A stretch of 64,000 nt of DNA, taken from Chloroflexota bacterium (GTDB taxonomy: Bacteria; Chloroflexota; Dehalococcoidia; Bin125). The notes under the pieces are model-generated. The model did not search any database, was not told the DNA's origin, and worked only from the letters and a program-made list of their open reading frames with translations. Positions 27,109-35,837 of this stretch are shown piece by piece. Both the position numbers and the translations under genes were made by a program. How positions within the stretch are numbered: the stretch's first letter is position 1; every line of letters begins with the position of its first letter. Where the stretch lies: NCBI GenBank assembly GCA_009838915.1, contig VXQT01000019.1, positions 1 to 64,000 on the forward strand, written 5' to 3'.

Positions 27109-27767
27109 GACGCCTCATCCGTGGCGCGGATGGGTGCGCCAAGTCGAGCGAGCAGAAGTGCCTTCGCCTGGCCTCGGCGACGCTGGGCGAGCAGGATGCG
27201 CACCTGCCCGTCCATGGCCGACTGCCACGCTTCAGACGGGATCGCGCGAAATGCGTGCAATCGGCGCAGATCGGCCCGCACTTCAGCCACCAGCTCTGCC
27301 ATAGAGCTGGTATCGGCGTCAAGGTAGTCGGTCAGTTCCTCGCGGACCCGCCGGGCGACGGCCGGGCTGCCGCCGCCGGTCGAGATCGCCAGCGTCAGCG
27401 GCGGCCGGCGCACGACCGCCGGCAGAATGAAGTCGCAGTGCCCGGGATCGTCGGCGGCGTTCAGCGGAACTCCCAGCGCTCGAGCATCATCCTGCAGCTC
27501 CCGGTTGCTTGAGGCATCCTCGCAGGCGGCCATCACGATCGTCATCCCGCGCATATCGCCGCGTTCGTACTCTTTGGCGATGTGCGCAATCCGTCCTTCG
27601 TCCGCGAGTGAACGTAGCGCCCTGCTCAGCGCAGGCGCGACCACAGTGACGCAGGCTTCCGCCGCCAACAAGCCTTCGACTTTCTCCAGCGCCAGTCGGC
27701 CGCCGCCGATTACCAGCACCGGCCGGTCGCGCAGGTCGAAGTAGACGGGGTAGTAGGGTCGGGTCAC
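27105..27767 (-). CDS. Precorrin-2 dehydrogenase / sirohydrochlorin ferrochelatase (CysG N-terminal, Met8-like)
   Basis: A 220-residue protein that oxidises precorrin-2 with NAD+ and may insert iron to form siroheme. YPVYFDLRDRPVLVIGGGRLALEKVEGLL is the Rossmann NAD-binding start, and VNAADDPGHCDFILPAVVRRPPLTLAISTGGGSPA is the catalytic and dimer region with the Asp used in both activities. GTG start chosen at the first codon that begins this fold; the frame continues upstream without homology into the preceding gene. It completes a route from porphobilinogen to siroheme. Confidence 0.9.
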   Translation of the reverse strand: MTRPYYPVYFDLRDRPVLVIGGGRLALEKVEGLLAAEACVTVVAPALSRALRSLADEGRIAHIAKEYERGDMRGMTIVMAACEDASSNRELQDDARALGVPLNAADDPGHCDFILPAVVRRPPLTLAISTGGGSPAVARRVREELTDYLDADTSSMAELVAEVRADLRRLHAFRAIPSEAWQSAMDGQVRILLAQRRRGQAKALLLARLGAPIRATDEAS

Positions 27768-27786
27768 GTGGTTGCGGGGACCTCGT

Positions 27787-28731
27787 TCAGCACTGGTCGA
27801 TCTGGTCCAGCAGCGCGACCGCGATGCCGCGCTCGCCCTGCACGGTGTACAGCAAGTAGGCCTGTCCGTCGTCCTCGAAGACGGCGGGATCGCGCAGCTC
27901 GTGGACCGGCTGGGGAGCGAAGCCGCGCATGCTCGGCGCGATCGGTAGATGTGCGCCCTCCCAGTCATAGACGGGCCGCAGCAACTCCTGCCGCTCCCCA
28001 GCCGTCCACGAGCGCCAGTCGCCATCGAGCGCAATCGGCGAGACGTAAATCCGCTCCGGAGCATCGCCGGCGATCGTCCAGAACACGTACAGCGTCTCGC
28101 CGCGGCGCAGCAGCGCGCAGTGGCGCATCGTGTCGGGGAACACTTGCGGTCCGCGCTCGAATCCGCAGAGGCCGTCGTCGGAGCGGTAGAGGATGCCCGG
28201 CATCGACATCCCGTACCAACCCGGTTCGGCGACGTCGGGAAGTTCGATCACTCGCAGATAGCTGGTCGAGAGCACTTCGTTGCGGGCCTCGAAGTGGATG
28301 CCGTCGGGCGAAGCGGCCACACGCGAGACCTGCGGCCCCTCGTGGAGTTGGCCATGGAAGTAGAGGCGGATGTGACGCGCGTCGTGATCGACGACCGCGT
28401 CGGGCGAGGCGATATGGGGATAAACCCAACCCTGCTGCATTGCGTGCGTGAGCTTGGTGTCGAAGTCATCCGCGGAATGCGGAAACGCGGTCTGCTGCAG
28501 TTGCAGGGCGCCGGGCTCGTGCGTCCGCCAGGGGCCGAGCACGTCGTCGGCGTAGGCCAGGCGAATGTACGTCCCCTTGTGATCGGCGAAGTAGAGGTAG
28601 AACTCACCGAGTCGATTCGGCAGCCATTCGGGCGCGCGGATCAGCGAGGGGCCGTTGATGTTCGCGCCCATCCGCTCGTCCATGTCGGGACGGATGATCG
28701 GGCCGTCGGTCGACAACCGAATCGCTCGCAT
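27787..28731 (-). CDS. Five-bladed beta-propeller protein (GH43/GH32-like)
   Basis: A 314-residue protein whose repeated Asp/Trp-rich blades (FYLYFADHKGTYIRLAYADDVLGPW, HIRLYFHGQ, LYVFWTIAGDAPERIYVS, AYLLYTVQG) are typical of GH43/GH117/GH130-like glycosidase propellers. INGPSLIRAP and HELRDPAVFED would be the acid-residue-bearing first and last blades. No signal peptide, so cytoplasmic if the start is right. The Met start follows a region divergent to lepB. It precedes the tetrapyrrole genes by 19 bases, an unexpected partner. Confidence 0.7.
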   Translation of the reverse strand: MRAIRLSTDGPIIRPDMDERMGANINGPSLIRAPEWLPNRLGEFYLYFADHKGTYIRLAYADDVLGPWRTHEPGALQLQQTAFPHSADDFDTKLTHAMQQGWVYPHIASPDAVVDHDARHIRLYFHGQLHEGPQVSRVAASPDGIHFEARNEVLSTSYLRVIELPDVAEPGWYGMSMPGILYRSDDGLCGFERGPQVFPDTMRHCALLRRGETLYVFWTIAGDAPERIYVSPIALDGDWRSWTAGERQELLRPVYDWEGAHLPIAPSMRGFAPQPVHELRDPAVFEDDGQAYLLYTVQGERGIAVALLDQIDQC

Positions 28732-28789
28732 CGTTAACTCCGTCCCGTTGCCCGTCGCCGTCATGGTAGAGCGGGCTAAGCTCGCTCGT

Positions 28790-29404
28790 ATGAGCCTGCA
28801 ATACGGAGCCCTGCGGGAGATCATCGAGACTGCAATCCTTGGGCTGATCGTCTTCTTGCTCGCCCGCGAGGCGGTCCAGAACTTCCAGGTCGAGGGGCGC
28901 TCGATGCAGCCCACGCTGGCCAGCTCGGAGCTGGTCCTGGTCAACAAGATCGGCTACTGGGAGGTCGACCTTGGCCCCTTCGACGCCCTGCTTCCCGGCC
29001 GCAGCAACGGCGACTTCCTGCTCTCCGGCCCGCACCGCGGCTCGGTGATCATCTTTCACCCGCCCTACCAGAGCGCGCATGACTTCGTGAAGCGCGTCAT
29101 CGGTCTGCCCGGCGACACGGTCGAGATTGCCGCCGGACGGGTGTTCGTCAACGGCGTCGAGCTGAACGAGTACGGATACATCTTCGAACCGCCCGGCTAT
29201 CAGTGGGGACCGGCGGTGATCCCGCCCGAGCACTACTTCGTGCTCGGCGACAACCGCAACAGCAGCCAGGACTCGCACGCATTCGGGCCGATACACGAGG
29301 ACCAGATCGTCGGCGAGGTGATGTTCCGCTGGTTCCCGTTCAACAAGATCAGCAGCGACATCTCCCGGCAGGCGATCGATTATGAGGGGAACATCGTGCC
29401 ATGA
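28790..29404 (+). CDS. lepB: Signal peptidase I
   Basis: Cuts signal peptides from exported proteins on the outer face of the membrane. A single N-terminal membrane segment (residues 11-28) is followed by the catalytic Ser38 in VEGRSMQPTL and Lys101 in HDFVKRVIGLPGDTVEI; GDNRNSSQDSHAFGPI is the conserved box E. Length 204 fits a single-anchor Gram-positive-like enzyme. The start is placed at the Met before the anchor; ATG 28763 would add nine residues. The stop overlaps the pyrE start by 4 bases. Confidence 0.95.
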   Translation: MSLQYGALREIIETAILGLIVFLLAREAVQNFQVEGRSMQPTLASSELVLVNKIGYWEVDLGPFDALLPGRSNGDFLLSGPHRGSVIIFHPPYQSAHDFVKRVIGLPGDTVEIAAGRVFVNGVELNEYGYIFEPPGYQWGPAVIPPEHYFVLGDNRNSSQDSHAFGPIHEDQIVGEVMFRWFPFNKISSDISRQAIDYEGNIVP

Positions 29405-29988
29405 GCGACCTCGACAGAGCTGGGCAGGGCGAGGCGATGCGAATGCTGGAAGATGCCGGTGCGGTGTTGCGCGGACACTTCCAGTATGCCTCAGGACGGC
29501 ACGGCGACACGTACATCGAAAAGTTTCGCCTGCTGGAGAAACCGCACGTGACCGAGGCGCTGTGCCGCCGCATCTCCGATCACTTTCTCCCGCTCGCGCC
29601 AGAGCTCGTCGTCGGTCCGACCACCGGTGGCATCCTGCTGGCCCACGAGACGGCGAAGCATCTGGGCGAAGGCATCAACGCCTACTTCGCCGAACGGGCC
29701 GACAAGGGGGGGCGCTATCTCGGACGCGGATTCTCGGTCGCGGCCGGACAACGGGTGCTGGTGGTCGACGATGTGCTCACAACCGGCGGATCGGTGCGGG
29801 ACACGCTCGACGCGGTGCAGGCAGTCGGGGGGCTGCCGATCGGCGTCGGCCTGGTGGTGGACAGGACCAACGGCGCGACCGACTTTGGCGGTCTCGACCT
29901 GTTTGCCTGCCTGTCGATCGACGTGGCCAGTTACCAGCCGTCAACTTGCGCCCTCTGCGCAGACGGCGTCGACTTAACAATCACCTAA
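29401..29988 (+). CDS. pyrE: Orotate phosphoribosyltransferase
   Basis: Transfers ribose-5-phosphate from PRPP to orotate, giving OMP in pyrimidine synthesis. The PRPP-binding loop is VLVVDDVLTTGGSVRDTL, and GHFQYASGRHGDTYIEKF is the orotate/N-terminal substrate segment. Length 195 is typical. ATGA overlap with lepB shows coupling although the functions are unrelated. Other pyrimidine genes are absent from the window apart from thyX. Confidence 0.93.
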   Translation: MSDLDRAGQGEAMRMLEDAGAVLRGHFQYASGRHGDTYIEKFRLLEKPHVTEALCRRISDHFLPLAPELVVGPTTGGILLAHETAKHLGEGINAYFAERADKGGRYLGRGFSVAAGQRVLVVDDVLTTGGSVRDTLDAVQAVGGLPIGVGLVVDRTNGATDFGGLDLFACLSIDVASYQPSTCALCADGVDLTIT

Positions 29989-30668
29989 CCGAGGGCGTGG
30001 ACGAAGATTCCGGAACCGACGCCAGCCAGGTCTGCGAGCATCGACAACGCCAACGCGTAGATCGCGAAGCCCATACCGACGCTGATCACCGCGGCGCGGT
30101 CGTCGGCGTCCGGGGCGGCGGCGCGTACCGCGAGGATCGCGAGCAACAGGGCGGCCAGGGTCGTTACCAGTCCAACCGCGAAGCCTGCGGGACCGGCGAT
30201 CATAAAGAACTGCCAGACGAAGAAGCCGCCGGCCACCGCCATCGTGCGGGCGAGGGCGCGAAGCTCGACCTTGACCTGGAACACGACGCCCAGCGCCCGC
30301 CAGGTGAGAACCGTCCACAAGCCCCATGCCACCAGTGAGGCGAGAGAGCCAAGCAGCATCACACGCAGTGCAGAGTCACCGACCACCGCGCCGCGGCTCT
30401 CGATCACCAGCCAGAGCCAGGCGCCCAGGCTTGCGGCCAGCACGCCCAGCACCAGCACCATCGCCGCCGGTCCATTGTCCGACTCGGTGCGCGCCGCGTC
30501 GCGCAGCACGCTCAGATCTCCGGCCAGCAGGCGGCGATGCAAGGCGACGGCCCGTCGCCAGTCGATTGGCGCGTCGAGTCGTTCCAAGTAGGTCGCAACC
30601 GACACACGAGTGCCGCGACCCTGGGGTCGAGGCAGTGCGGCGGATGGATGGGTCTTGAGCTGAGTCAT
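29985..30668 (-). CDS. Integral membrane protein, Yip1-like
   Basis: A 227-residue protein with a hydrophilic N-terminus (about 65 residues) and five membrane segments: near residues 70-90, 98-120, 140-160, 165-188 and 200-222. The overall plan (soluble head, five helices, FFxWQFFMIAG-type segment) recalls Yip1-domain proteins, whose bacterial role is unknown. GAGGAG ribosome site 2-3 bases upstream of the ATG. Its stop overlaps the pyrE stop by three bases in convergent orientation. Confidence 0.65.
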   Translation of the reverse strand: MTQLKTHPSAALPRPQGRGTRVSVATYLERLDAPIDWRRAVALHRRLLAGDLSVLRDAARTESDNGPAAMVLVLGVLAASLGAWLWLVIESRGAVVGDSALRVMLLGSLASLVAWGLWTVLTWRALGVVFQVKVELRALARTMAVAGGFFVWQFFMIAGPAGFAVGLVTTLAALLLAILAVRAAAPDADDRAAVISVGMGFAIYALALSMLADLAGVGSGIFVHALG

Positions 30669-30761
30669 AACTCCTCGCCTACATACGGCGTGCGCGTACG
30701 CTCACTATGCATCGGTGTTCATCAGCGCCCGCCAGTGATTCGTAAACTCGGATTCTGCAAC

Positions 30762-31457
30762 GTGAACTCTGCAACGAACGCACGGGAGCTCGCCGCGCTA
30801 GACCGCGAAGTGTCCGTTTGTCGACAGTGCCCACGCCTGGTGGCCTGGCGCGAGCAGGCGGCAACCGAGAAGCGCGCGGCATACCGTGACCAGGATTACT
30901 GGGGCCGCGCGGTGCCCTCGTTCGGACCTGCGGATGCGCGCATTCTGGTCGTCGGACTGGCGCCGGCGGCCCACGGCGCCAACCGCACGGGACGGATGTT
31001 CACCGGCGACCGCTCGGGCGACTGGTTGTACCGAGCGATGTGGCAAGCAGGACTCGCGAGTCAGCCCGAATCCACCTCAATCGACGACGGTCTAGAGCTG
31101 CGCGGGACGCGAATCACTTCGATCGTCCGCTGCGCTCCGCCGGAGAACAGACCGTCGACCGACGAGCGCGACCTCTGTTTGCCTTACCTGCGGCGTGAGT
31201 TCGACTTGCTCTCGGAGCTGCGAATCATCCTCTGCCTCGGTTCGTTTGCGTGGGAAAACTGCGCGCGCGAACTGGGAGTGCGACCGCGTCCGAAGTTCGC
31301 ACACGGCTTGGAGCACAGGATCAATGACCGCACCTTGATCTGTTCGTATCACCCCAGCCAGCGCAACACCTTCACCGGTCTGCTGACCGAAGAGATGCTC
31401 GGCGATGTGTTCCTGCGTGCCGCGCAGTTGGCTCAGGGTGGCTCGGTCGACTCGTAG
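30762..31457 (+). CDS. Type 5 uracil-DNA glycosylase (UdgB-like, iron-sulfur)
   Basis: Removes uracil and other deaminated bases from DNA. Features of the family 4/5 enzymes: CRQCPRLVAWRE at the N-terminus with two cluster cysteines, motif A VGLAPAAHGANRTGRMFTGD, further cluster cysteines in IVRCAPPENRP and LCLPYLR, and motif 3 YHPSQRNTFTG. Motif A has Ala-Ala-His in the place of the Glu-Asp water-activating pair, which is the type 5 form. GTG 30762 is chosen; GTG 30735 is also possible and neither has a strong ribosome site. Confidence 0.92.
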   Translation: MNSATNARELAALDREVSVCRQCPRLVAWREQAATEKRAAYRDQDYWGRAVPSFGPADARILVVGLAPAAHGANRTGRMFTGDRSGDWLYRAMWQAGLASQPESTSIDDGLELRGTRITSIVRCAPPENRPSTDERDLCLPYLRREFDLLSELRIILCLGSFAWENCARELGVRPRPKFAHGLEHRINDRTLICSYHPSQRNTFTGLLTEEMLGDVFLRAAQLAQGGSVDS

Positions 31458-33655
31458 ACCGTGTCCCTGACCCCAGGAATCGCGAGGTTTTGAATGCGGC
31501 GATCTTCGCTCGGCGGCGTCTCGGCTAGATCGAACGGCGTCGTTGAAAAGTAGTGGGCGAGATACTCGGCCAGCGCATCCTGCTCCGTGCCCGGCGCGGC
31601 GAAATCGTACAGACCCGGATCCAGGCTGATCGGCGGATCAATCAGGCCGTTGCCGTTGGTGTCCGGAAACTCGGGCGAGGGCGGGTTGTATTGGCCAGCT
31701 TCTCCGGCCAGGTCAATCCGTCCGGGCGCAGGCTGCGGAAAGGGATAGCCGTCCCCGCCGTTGGCAGTGAAGTTGAGTACGGCCAACCGCACGGTGCGAT
31801 TGGGATTGCCGACCAGGGCGCCCTCAACGATCACTGGATCGACAATCCGACCCGCGTCATCGACGATTGCCAGCGAGCGAACTCTTGAGCCCGGCGGTCT
31901 GGTCGGATCGAAGCTGAAGCGCATGCCTGCGATCTGCGGGAAGCGTCCGTCCGGCGCCACCCCGACGCCGTCGAAGCCGACCGCGTGCTCAAGCAACTCG
32001 GCAAGCTGGCGCGCGGTGAGCGGAACGATTACCAGCGCGTTATTGAAACGCAGCACGCTCTCGATGTCGAAGCGTGTGATCTCGCCCTCGCGCTTGCCGC
32101 TGTCCAGATTGGCGGCCGGCGGCGAATAGACGACCTGTTCCGCGTGGTTCGTGCCCGGCGGCTGCCAGACACGGCCAATCTGGTCGCGGATGCCGCCGGC
32201 ATTCTTGAGCGCCACCGCGACCCGGGGATCGACCTGGCGCGCCGTCCAGAGAAAGGCGTCAGCGACCAGGTTCCCGAGATTGGTCTCCTGCGTGCGCACA
32301 TCGAGTCGGCGGCCAGCGAGATAGACGTTGCTGCGTGCTACGACCTCGCCATCGCGCTCGCGGATCACGGTCTGCAGCGCTTCCTTGATCCGGCTGACCG
32401 CCGGGATCGGCTCGGCTGCGGTCGCCGAGCGGCCCGCGTCGTCGGTCGCGTATGCGCCGCTGACGACCGGATCGACGCTCGCCGGGTCAACGACGCCACG
32501 GTCGTCGAAGCGCACAACCAGGCGGCCCAGGTAGCGATAATCGGCGTCGGTGTTGACCAGCAGAATCGGTTCGCCGACGGCGGAGGTGATGTGCAGCGGG
32601 TAACTGCCGACGGCGCGATCACCCGGACGCAGGCGATCGGTGTGGTCGCCCAGGATCGTGTTTGAGCCGCCGGCCACGATGATGTCCACCTCGCGCAGCC
32701 GCCCAGCGAGTTGCCGTTCGACTTCGATCTGTTGCATGTGCGCGAGCAGGATGACTTTATCGATGCCTTGCGCCGTCAACTCGTCGACCGCTTCCTGGAT
32801 GATTGCCGCCAACGCATCGAGATCGAACCCATCGACAGGCCGGACGGTCACGTCGCCGACTCCCGCAATCGAGGCGAGGTGCGGCGTAGTCGCGCCGACG
32901 ACGCCGACTTGCTCTCCGTCCACTACCAGAATCACGCTGCCGGCCAAGCTGCCGGCGGCCAACGGTGCGGACTGGGCGTCGGCCACGACCAGCGGCAGCA
33001 GGTCGCCGTCGTCAGCCAACTGCAGGTTTGCCGACAGGTACGGGAACGCAGCGCCTGCATAGAGGCCATCCTCGCTCTGCTCGGGCGCGATGATTGCGGC
33101 CAGCGTGCGCGGTCCGAGGTCGAACTCGTGATTACCCAGGGCGGAAGCCTGGAAGCCCATCGCGTTGAGCAAGGCGATGTCGCCGCGCCCGATTCCCGGC
33201 AGGCCAAGCTGTCTCGCCGTTGACGCGTCTGCAGCGGCGTAGAAGCGAGGACCAGGCACGAAGTTGTCGCCCGCGCTGAGCACGAGCGTCCGTCGCGGCA
33301 TCTGCGCGCGGAATCCGTCCAAGAGAGCGGAAAACGTCTCCACGTTCTGGAGCGCGCCGGCCGCGCCGTCCATGTCGGCCGCGTGAAGGATTTGCAGCAC
33401 GAATCCGCCGCGCGCACTCGTTGACGAAGATTGGGCGGTCTCCGACTGAGCAGCCGTCTGCTGCTCCGGTTCCTGAGTCGGCTGAGCCGAGTCCGCCTGG
33501 CCGCTCCGAGTCACATCGGAATCGTCGCGAGAGTCGCAGGCCGCAATCAGGCACAGCGCCGCGGCCAGTGCGACGGCCGACAGCGCCGTCGACCAGCGAA
33601 TGCGACCTCTCAGTCGCGGCGTTAGCCGACGCAAAGGCCGCCATCGGCGCAGCAA
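31433..33655 (-). CDS. Secreted 5'-nucleotidase / UshA-like metallophosphoesterase lipoprotein
   Basis: A 740-residue surface enzyme that dephosphorylates nucleotides. A signal peptide ends in the lipobox LIAAC with Cys40 as the lipid site, then a Ser/Gln/Thr linker. The metallophosphoesterase domain has LHAADMDGAA, SAGDNFVPGP, GNHEFDLG and LLAHMQQIEV as metal-ligand motifs; the C-terminal 5'-nucleotidase domain begins near residue 460 with TNLGNLVADAFLW and VALKNAGGIRD and ends NFTANGGDGYPF. A calcium-loop-like stretch DTNGNGLID sits near residue 670. Its first 34 bases overlap the end of the ArsI-like gene; its 3' end overlaps the UDG gene by 25 bases. Confidence 0.92.
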   Translation of the reverse strand: MLRRWRPLRRLTPRLRGRIRWSTALSAVALAAALCLIAACDSRDDSDVTRSGQADSAQPTQEPEQQTAAQSETAQSSSTSARGGFVLQILHAADMDGAAGALQNVETFSALLDGFRAQMPRRTLVLSAGDNFVPGPRFYAAADASTARQLGLPGIGRGDIALLNAMGFQASALGNHEFDLGPRTLAAIIAPEQSEDGLYAGAAFPYLSANLQLADDGDLLPLVVADAQSAPLAAGSLAGSVILVVDGEQVGVVGATTPHLASIAGVGDVTVRPVDGFDLDALAAIIQEAVDELTAQGIDKVILLAHMQQIEVERQLAGRLREVDIIVAGGSNTILGDHTDRLRPGDRAVGSYPLHITSAVGEPILLVNTDADYRYLGRLVVRFDDRGVVDPASVDPVVSGAYATDDAGRSATAAEPIPAVSRIKEALQTVIRERDGEVVARSNVYLAGRRLDVRTQETNLGNLVADAFLWTARQVDPRVAVALKNAGGIRDQIGRVWQPPGTNHAEQVVYSPPAANLDSGKREGEITRFDIESVLRFNNALVIVPLTARQLAELLEHAVGFDGVGVAPDGRFPQIAGMRFSFDPTRPPGSRVRSLAIVDDAGRIVDPVIVEGALVGNPNRTVRLAVLNFTANGGDGYPFPQPAPGRIDLAGEAGQYNPPSPEFPDTNGNGLIDPPISLDPGLYDFAAPGTEQDALAEYLAHYFSTTPFDLAETPPSEDRRIQNLAIPGVRDTVYESTEPP

Positions 33656-34098
33656 TCTTCGATCGCTGTCGCCCCTGCCGACACGTCGGTCAGGGCAATC
33701 AGGTTCTGCGCTCGGGATGCATACGAGGCTTCCGGCAAGTCATCGGTAATCGTGTACACCTCCCAGCGCGTGCCGGAGGGATCCGAGACCCAGACCTTGT
33801 CCTGTTCCGCATGGCAGCAGACAACGCCGTCTTCGATCTCCGTGTCGAGTCCCAGTTGACCGAATCGCTGGGTCTCGGCGACCACTTCGCCCGCCGTCTC
33901 GACCTCGACGCCCAGATGGTTGAGCGGCGCAGCCGCACTCGGGTTCTCAATCAGCACCAGCTTGAGCGGCGGGTCGTCGACCTCGAAGTTGGCATAGCCG
34001 GGCCTGACCTTGTGCGGCTCGGTGCGGAACATCCGCGTGTAGAAATCTACTGCCGAGTCGAGTTCCGCAACGTTCAACGCCAGTTGCACTCGTGACAT
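33622..34098 (-). CDS. VOC protein of the ArsI/CadI type (candidate C-As lyase)
   Basis: A 158-residue VOC protein. The vicinal Cys94-Cys95 followed by HAEQDKVWVSDPSGTRWEVYT is the hallmark of ArsI, which breaks the carbon-arsenic bond of trivalent organoarsenicals, and of the related CadI. The metal triad fits Gln5, His61 and Glu113; Lys101 matches the conserved catalytic-loop Lys. A further C-terminal CC..GGLC adds thiols. No arsR, arsM, arsP or arsC is nearby, so it is an orphan. The start is placed at the Met before SRVQLALNV. Confidence 0.8.
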   Translation of the reverse strand: MSRVQLALNVAELDSAVDFYTRMFRTEPHKVRPGYANFEVDDPPLKLVLIENPSAAAPLNHLGVEVETAGEVVAETQRFGQLGLDTEIEDGVVCCHAEQDKVWVSDPSGTRWEVYTITDDLPEASYASRAQNLIALTDVSAGATAIEDCCADGGLCVG

Positions 34099-34118
34099 GT
34101 GGGGTCTCCTCAACAGCC

Positions 34119-35237
34119 TCAATCCGCGACAGCCAGGGCCGGCTCGTCACTCGTCACACTCAGCCTATTGCGTTCCTGGACGATCGGCATCACCCATTCG
34201 CCAAAGCGGGTGGCCTCCTCGTCGTGCGGATATCCCGACAGGCAGAACTCGGTGCAGCCGATATCGACGAACTCCTGCAGGGTGTCCGCAACCTGATGCG
34301 GATTACCGACCACGGCCAGCCCGGCACCGCCGCGCACCGTGCTCAATCCGCTCCACAGGTGCGGCGCAATGCGGTGATCGTTGTCTTTCGATTCGTCGGC
34401 GAGCTGCCACATCCGGCTGTCCGCCTCCGACTCGCCGCGCCAGTTCTTGCGCAGCTCGCGCTGCCGGTCAGTTGTGCCCTCGATCAAGCTGTGGGCCGCC
34501 GCCCAGGCTTCCTCCTCCGTTTGCCGCACGCAGACCTGAAGCCGCATACCAAAGGTGATTTCGGGGCGCCCGAAACCATCGGCGCGACGCTTGACGTCGG
34601 CGACCTTGACGGCTGTCGCCTCAGGCGTGTCACCCCAGAAGAAATAGCAATCGGCGTGCTTGGCTCCAACCTCGCGGGCCGCGTCCGACTCGCCGCCGAT
34701 GTAGAAGCGCGGCCAGGGGTCTTGGTACGGCTTGGGATGGGCGTGCGCGCCGCTGAGCTGATAGTGCTTGCCGTCCCAGTCGATCCGCTCCTGCGAGGAC
34801 CACAGCGCCTTCATCACCTGGACCGATTCGTCCATCACCTCGTAGCGCTCGTCGTGGCTGTAGGTGATCCCGTCGCCCGCCAATTCGCGCGCGTTGCCGC
34901 CGGCGATCAGGTTGACGTACACGCGACCCTCGGAAAGCTGGTCGAACGCGGCGATCATCCGCGCCATCTGCGTCGGCAGGATGTAGCCGGGACGGGCGGC
35001 AACCAGCATTTTCAGCTTGGTCGTCCTGGCCGACATCATCGCCGTCGAGATCCAGGCTTCCCAGCAGGTCGGCGTCACGGGAACCAGCGCGTACTCGAAA
35101 CCGGCTGCCTCCGCCGCCAGCGCGACCCGATCGAACATCTCCATCGAGGCGGGGATGAACTGGTCAGGATCGGCGAAGTTGGTCAGGTCGCCGTGCGTCG
35201 GGATATACCATCCGAATCGGATCGGGGAGTCAGTCAT
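34119..35237 (-). CDS. LLM-class flavin monooxygenase, SsuD-like
   Basis: A 372-residue bacterial-luciferase-fold enzyme. FGWYIPTHGD, TPTCWEAWISTAMMSARTTKLKMLVAARPG and PRFYIGGESDAAREVGAKHADCYFFWGD closely follow the alkanesulfonate monooxygenase pattern (SsuD), in which reduced FMN and oxygen release sulfite from sulfonates; the active-site Cys/Trp/Arg region and the mobile loop before RGGAGLAVVGNP are present. Dimethylsulfone or other substrates are possible. No ssuABC transporter or flavin reductase is adjacent. Followed 20 bases later by the ArsI-like gene. Confidence 0.9.
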   Translation of the reverse strand: MTDSPIRFGWYIPTHGDLTNFADPDQFIPASMEMFDRVALAAEAAGFEYALVPVTPTCWEAWISTAMMSARTTKLKMLVAARPGYILPTQMARMIAAFDQLSEGRVYVNLIAGGNARELAGDGITYSHDERYEVMDESVQVMKALWSSQERIDWDGKHYQLSGAHAHPKPYQDPWPRFYIGGESDAAREVGAKHADCYFFWGDTPEATAVKVADVKRRADGFGRPEITFGMRLQVCVRQTEEEAWAAAHSLIEGTTDRQRELRKNWRGESEADSRMWQLADESKDNDHRIAPHLWSGLSTVRGGAGLAVVGNPHQVADTLQEFVDIGCTEFCLSGYPHDEEATRFGEWVMPIVQERNRLSVTSDEPALAVAD

Positions 35238-35245
35238 GCGCGATT

Positions 35246-35275
35246 CTCAATCTTGGCCAACTCAATCTTGGCTAA
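35246..35275. repeat. Tandem 15-bp direct repeat between divergent genes
   Basis: Two adjacent 15-base units, CTCAATCTTGGCCAA and CTCAATCTTGGCTAA, differ at one base. The first contains the palindrome TTGGCCAA. They start 9 bases ahead of the SsuD-like start codon and lie 84 bases from the VOC gene on the other strand, a suitable place for a regulator site. Confidence 0.55.
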
Positions 35276-35358
35276 TGTAGTGAGGTTAGTGCGGAATTGC
35301 GCGCCATGCCAACGCCGCGGCGGAGCGAACGACGATGGTTTCCTGAGGAGTGCCGACC

Positions 35359-35784
35359 ATGACATTGAACACCTATCTCACCTTTCGGGACACCTGTCGC
35401 GAGGCGTTCGAGTTCTATCGTTCCGTCTTCGGCGGCGAGTTCTCGACGCTGCAGACCTTCGGCGACGGCCCGCCCGACATGGGCGTGCCCGACGAGGCCA
35501 AGGACCTGATCATGCACGTCTCGCTGCCCGTCGGCGACAGCATCCTGATGGGCAGCGACGCCAATCCTGCAGCCGACTCCAGACCAATCGTGGGCAACAA
35601 CTTCTCGATCTCATACTCACCGCCCGATCGCGATGTCGCCGACCGGGCCTTTGCCGCGCTGTCCGATGGCGGCGAAGTCGCAATGCCGATGGCCGAGATG
35701 TTCTGGGGCGCGTACTTCGGTTCCTGCACGGATCGCTTCGGGATCGCCTGGATGATCAACGTCGAGCCGCCGCTATCTGACTGA
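35359..35784 (+). CDS. PhnB/YjdN-like VOC protein
   Basis: A 141-residue protein of the PhnB branch of the VOC superfamily: YLTFRDTCREAFEFYRSVFGGEF at the start and MFWGAYFGSCTDRFGIAWMIN at the end are the family marks (the usual D.FG..W). Function of PhnB-like proteins is not settled; the name 3-demethylubiquinone methyltransferase-like is historical. The ATG is preferred over GTG 35350 because GAGGAG would overlap that GTG and sits 8 bases before the ATG. Confidence 0.85.
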   Translation: MTLNTYLTFRDTCREAFEFYRSVFGGEFSTLQTFGDGPPDMGVPDEAKDLIMHVSLPVGDSILMGSDANPAADSRPIVGNNFSISYSPPDRDVADRAFAALSDGGEVAMPMAEMFWGAYFGSCTDRFGIAWMINVEPPLSD

Positions 35785-35837
35785 GCGGCGCCCTCGCGTA
35801 CGATGACGACGCAACAGGCGCCGCACTGGAGGCACTC

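Noticed and set aside
34092-35780. A 562-codon open frame on the plus strand
   Set aside because: Antisense to the SsuD-like gene, whose motifs are clear; composition is Arg/His/Pro-rich shadow sequence.
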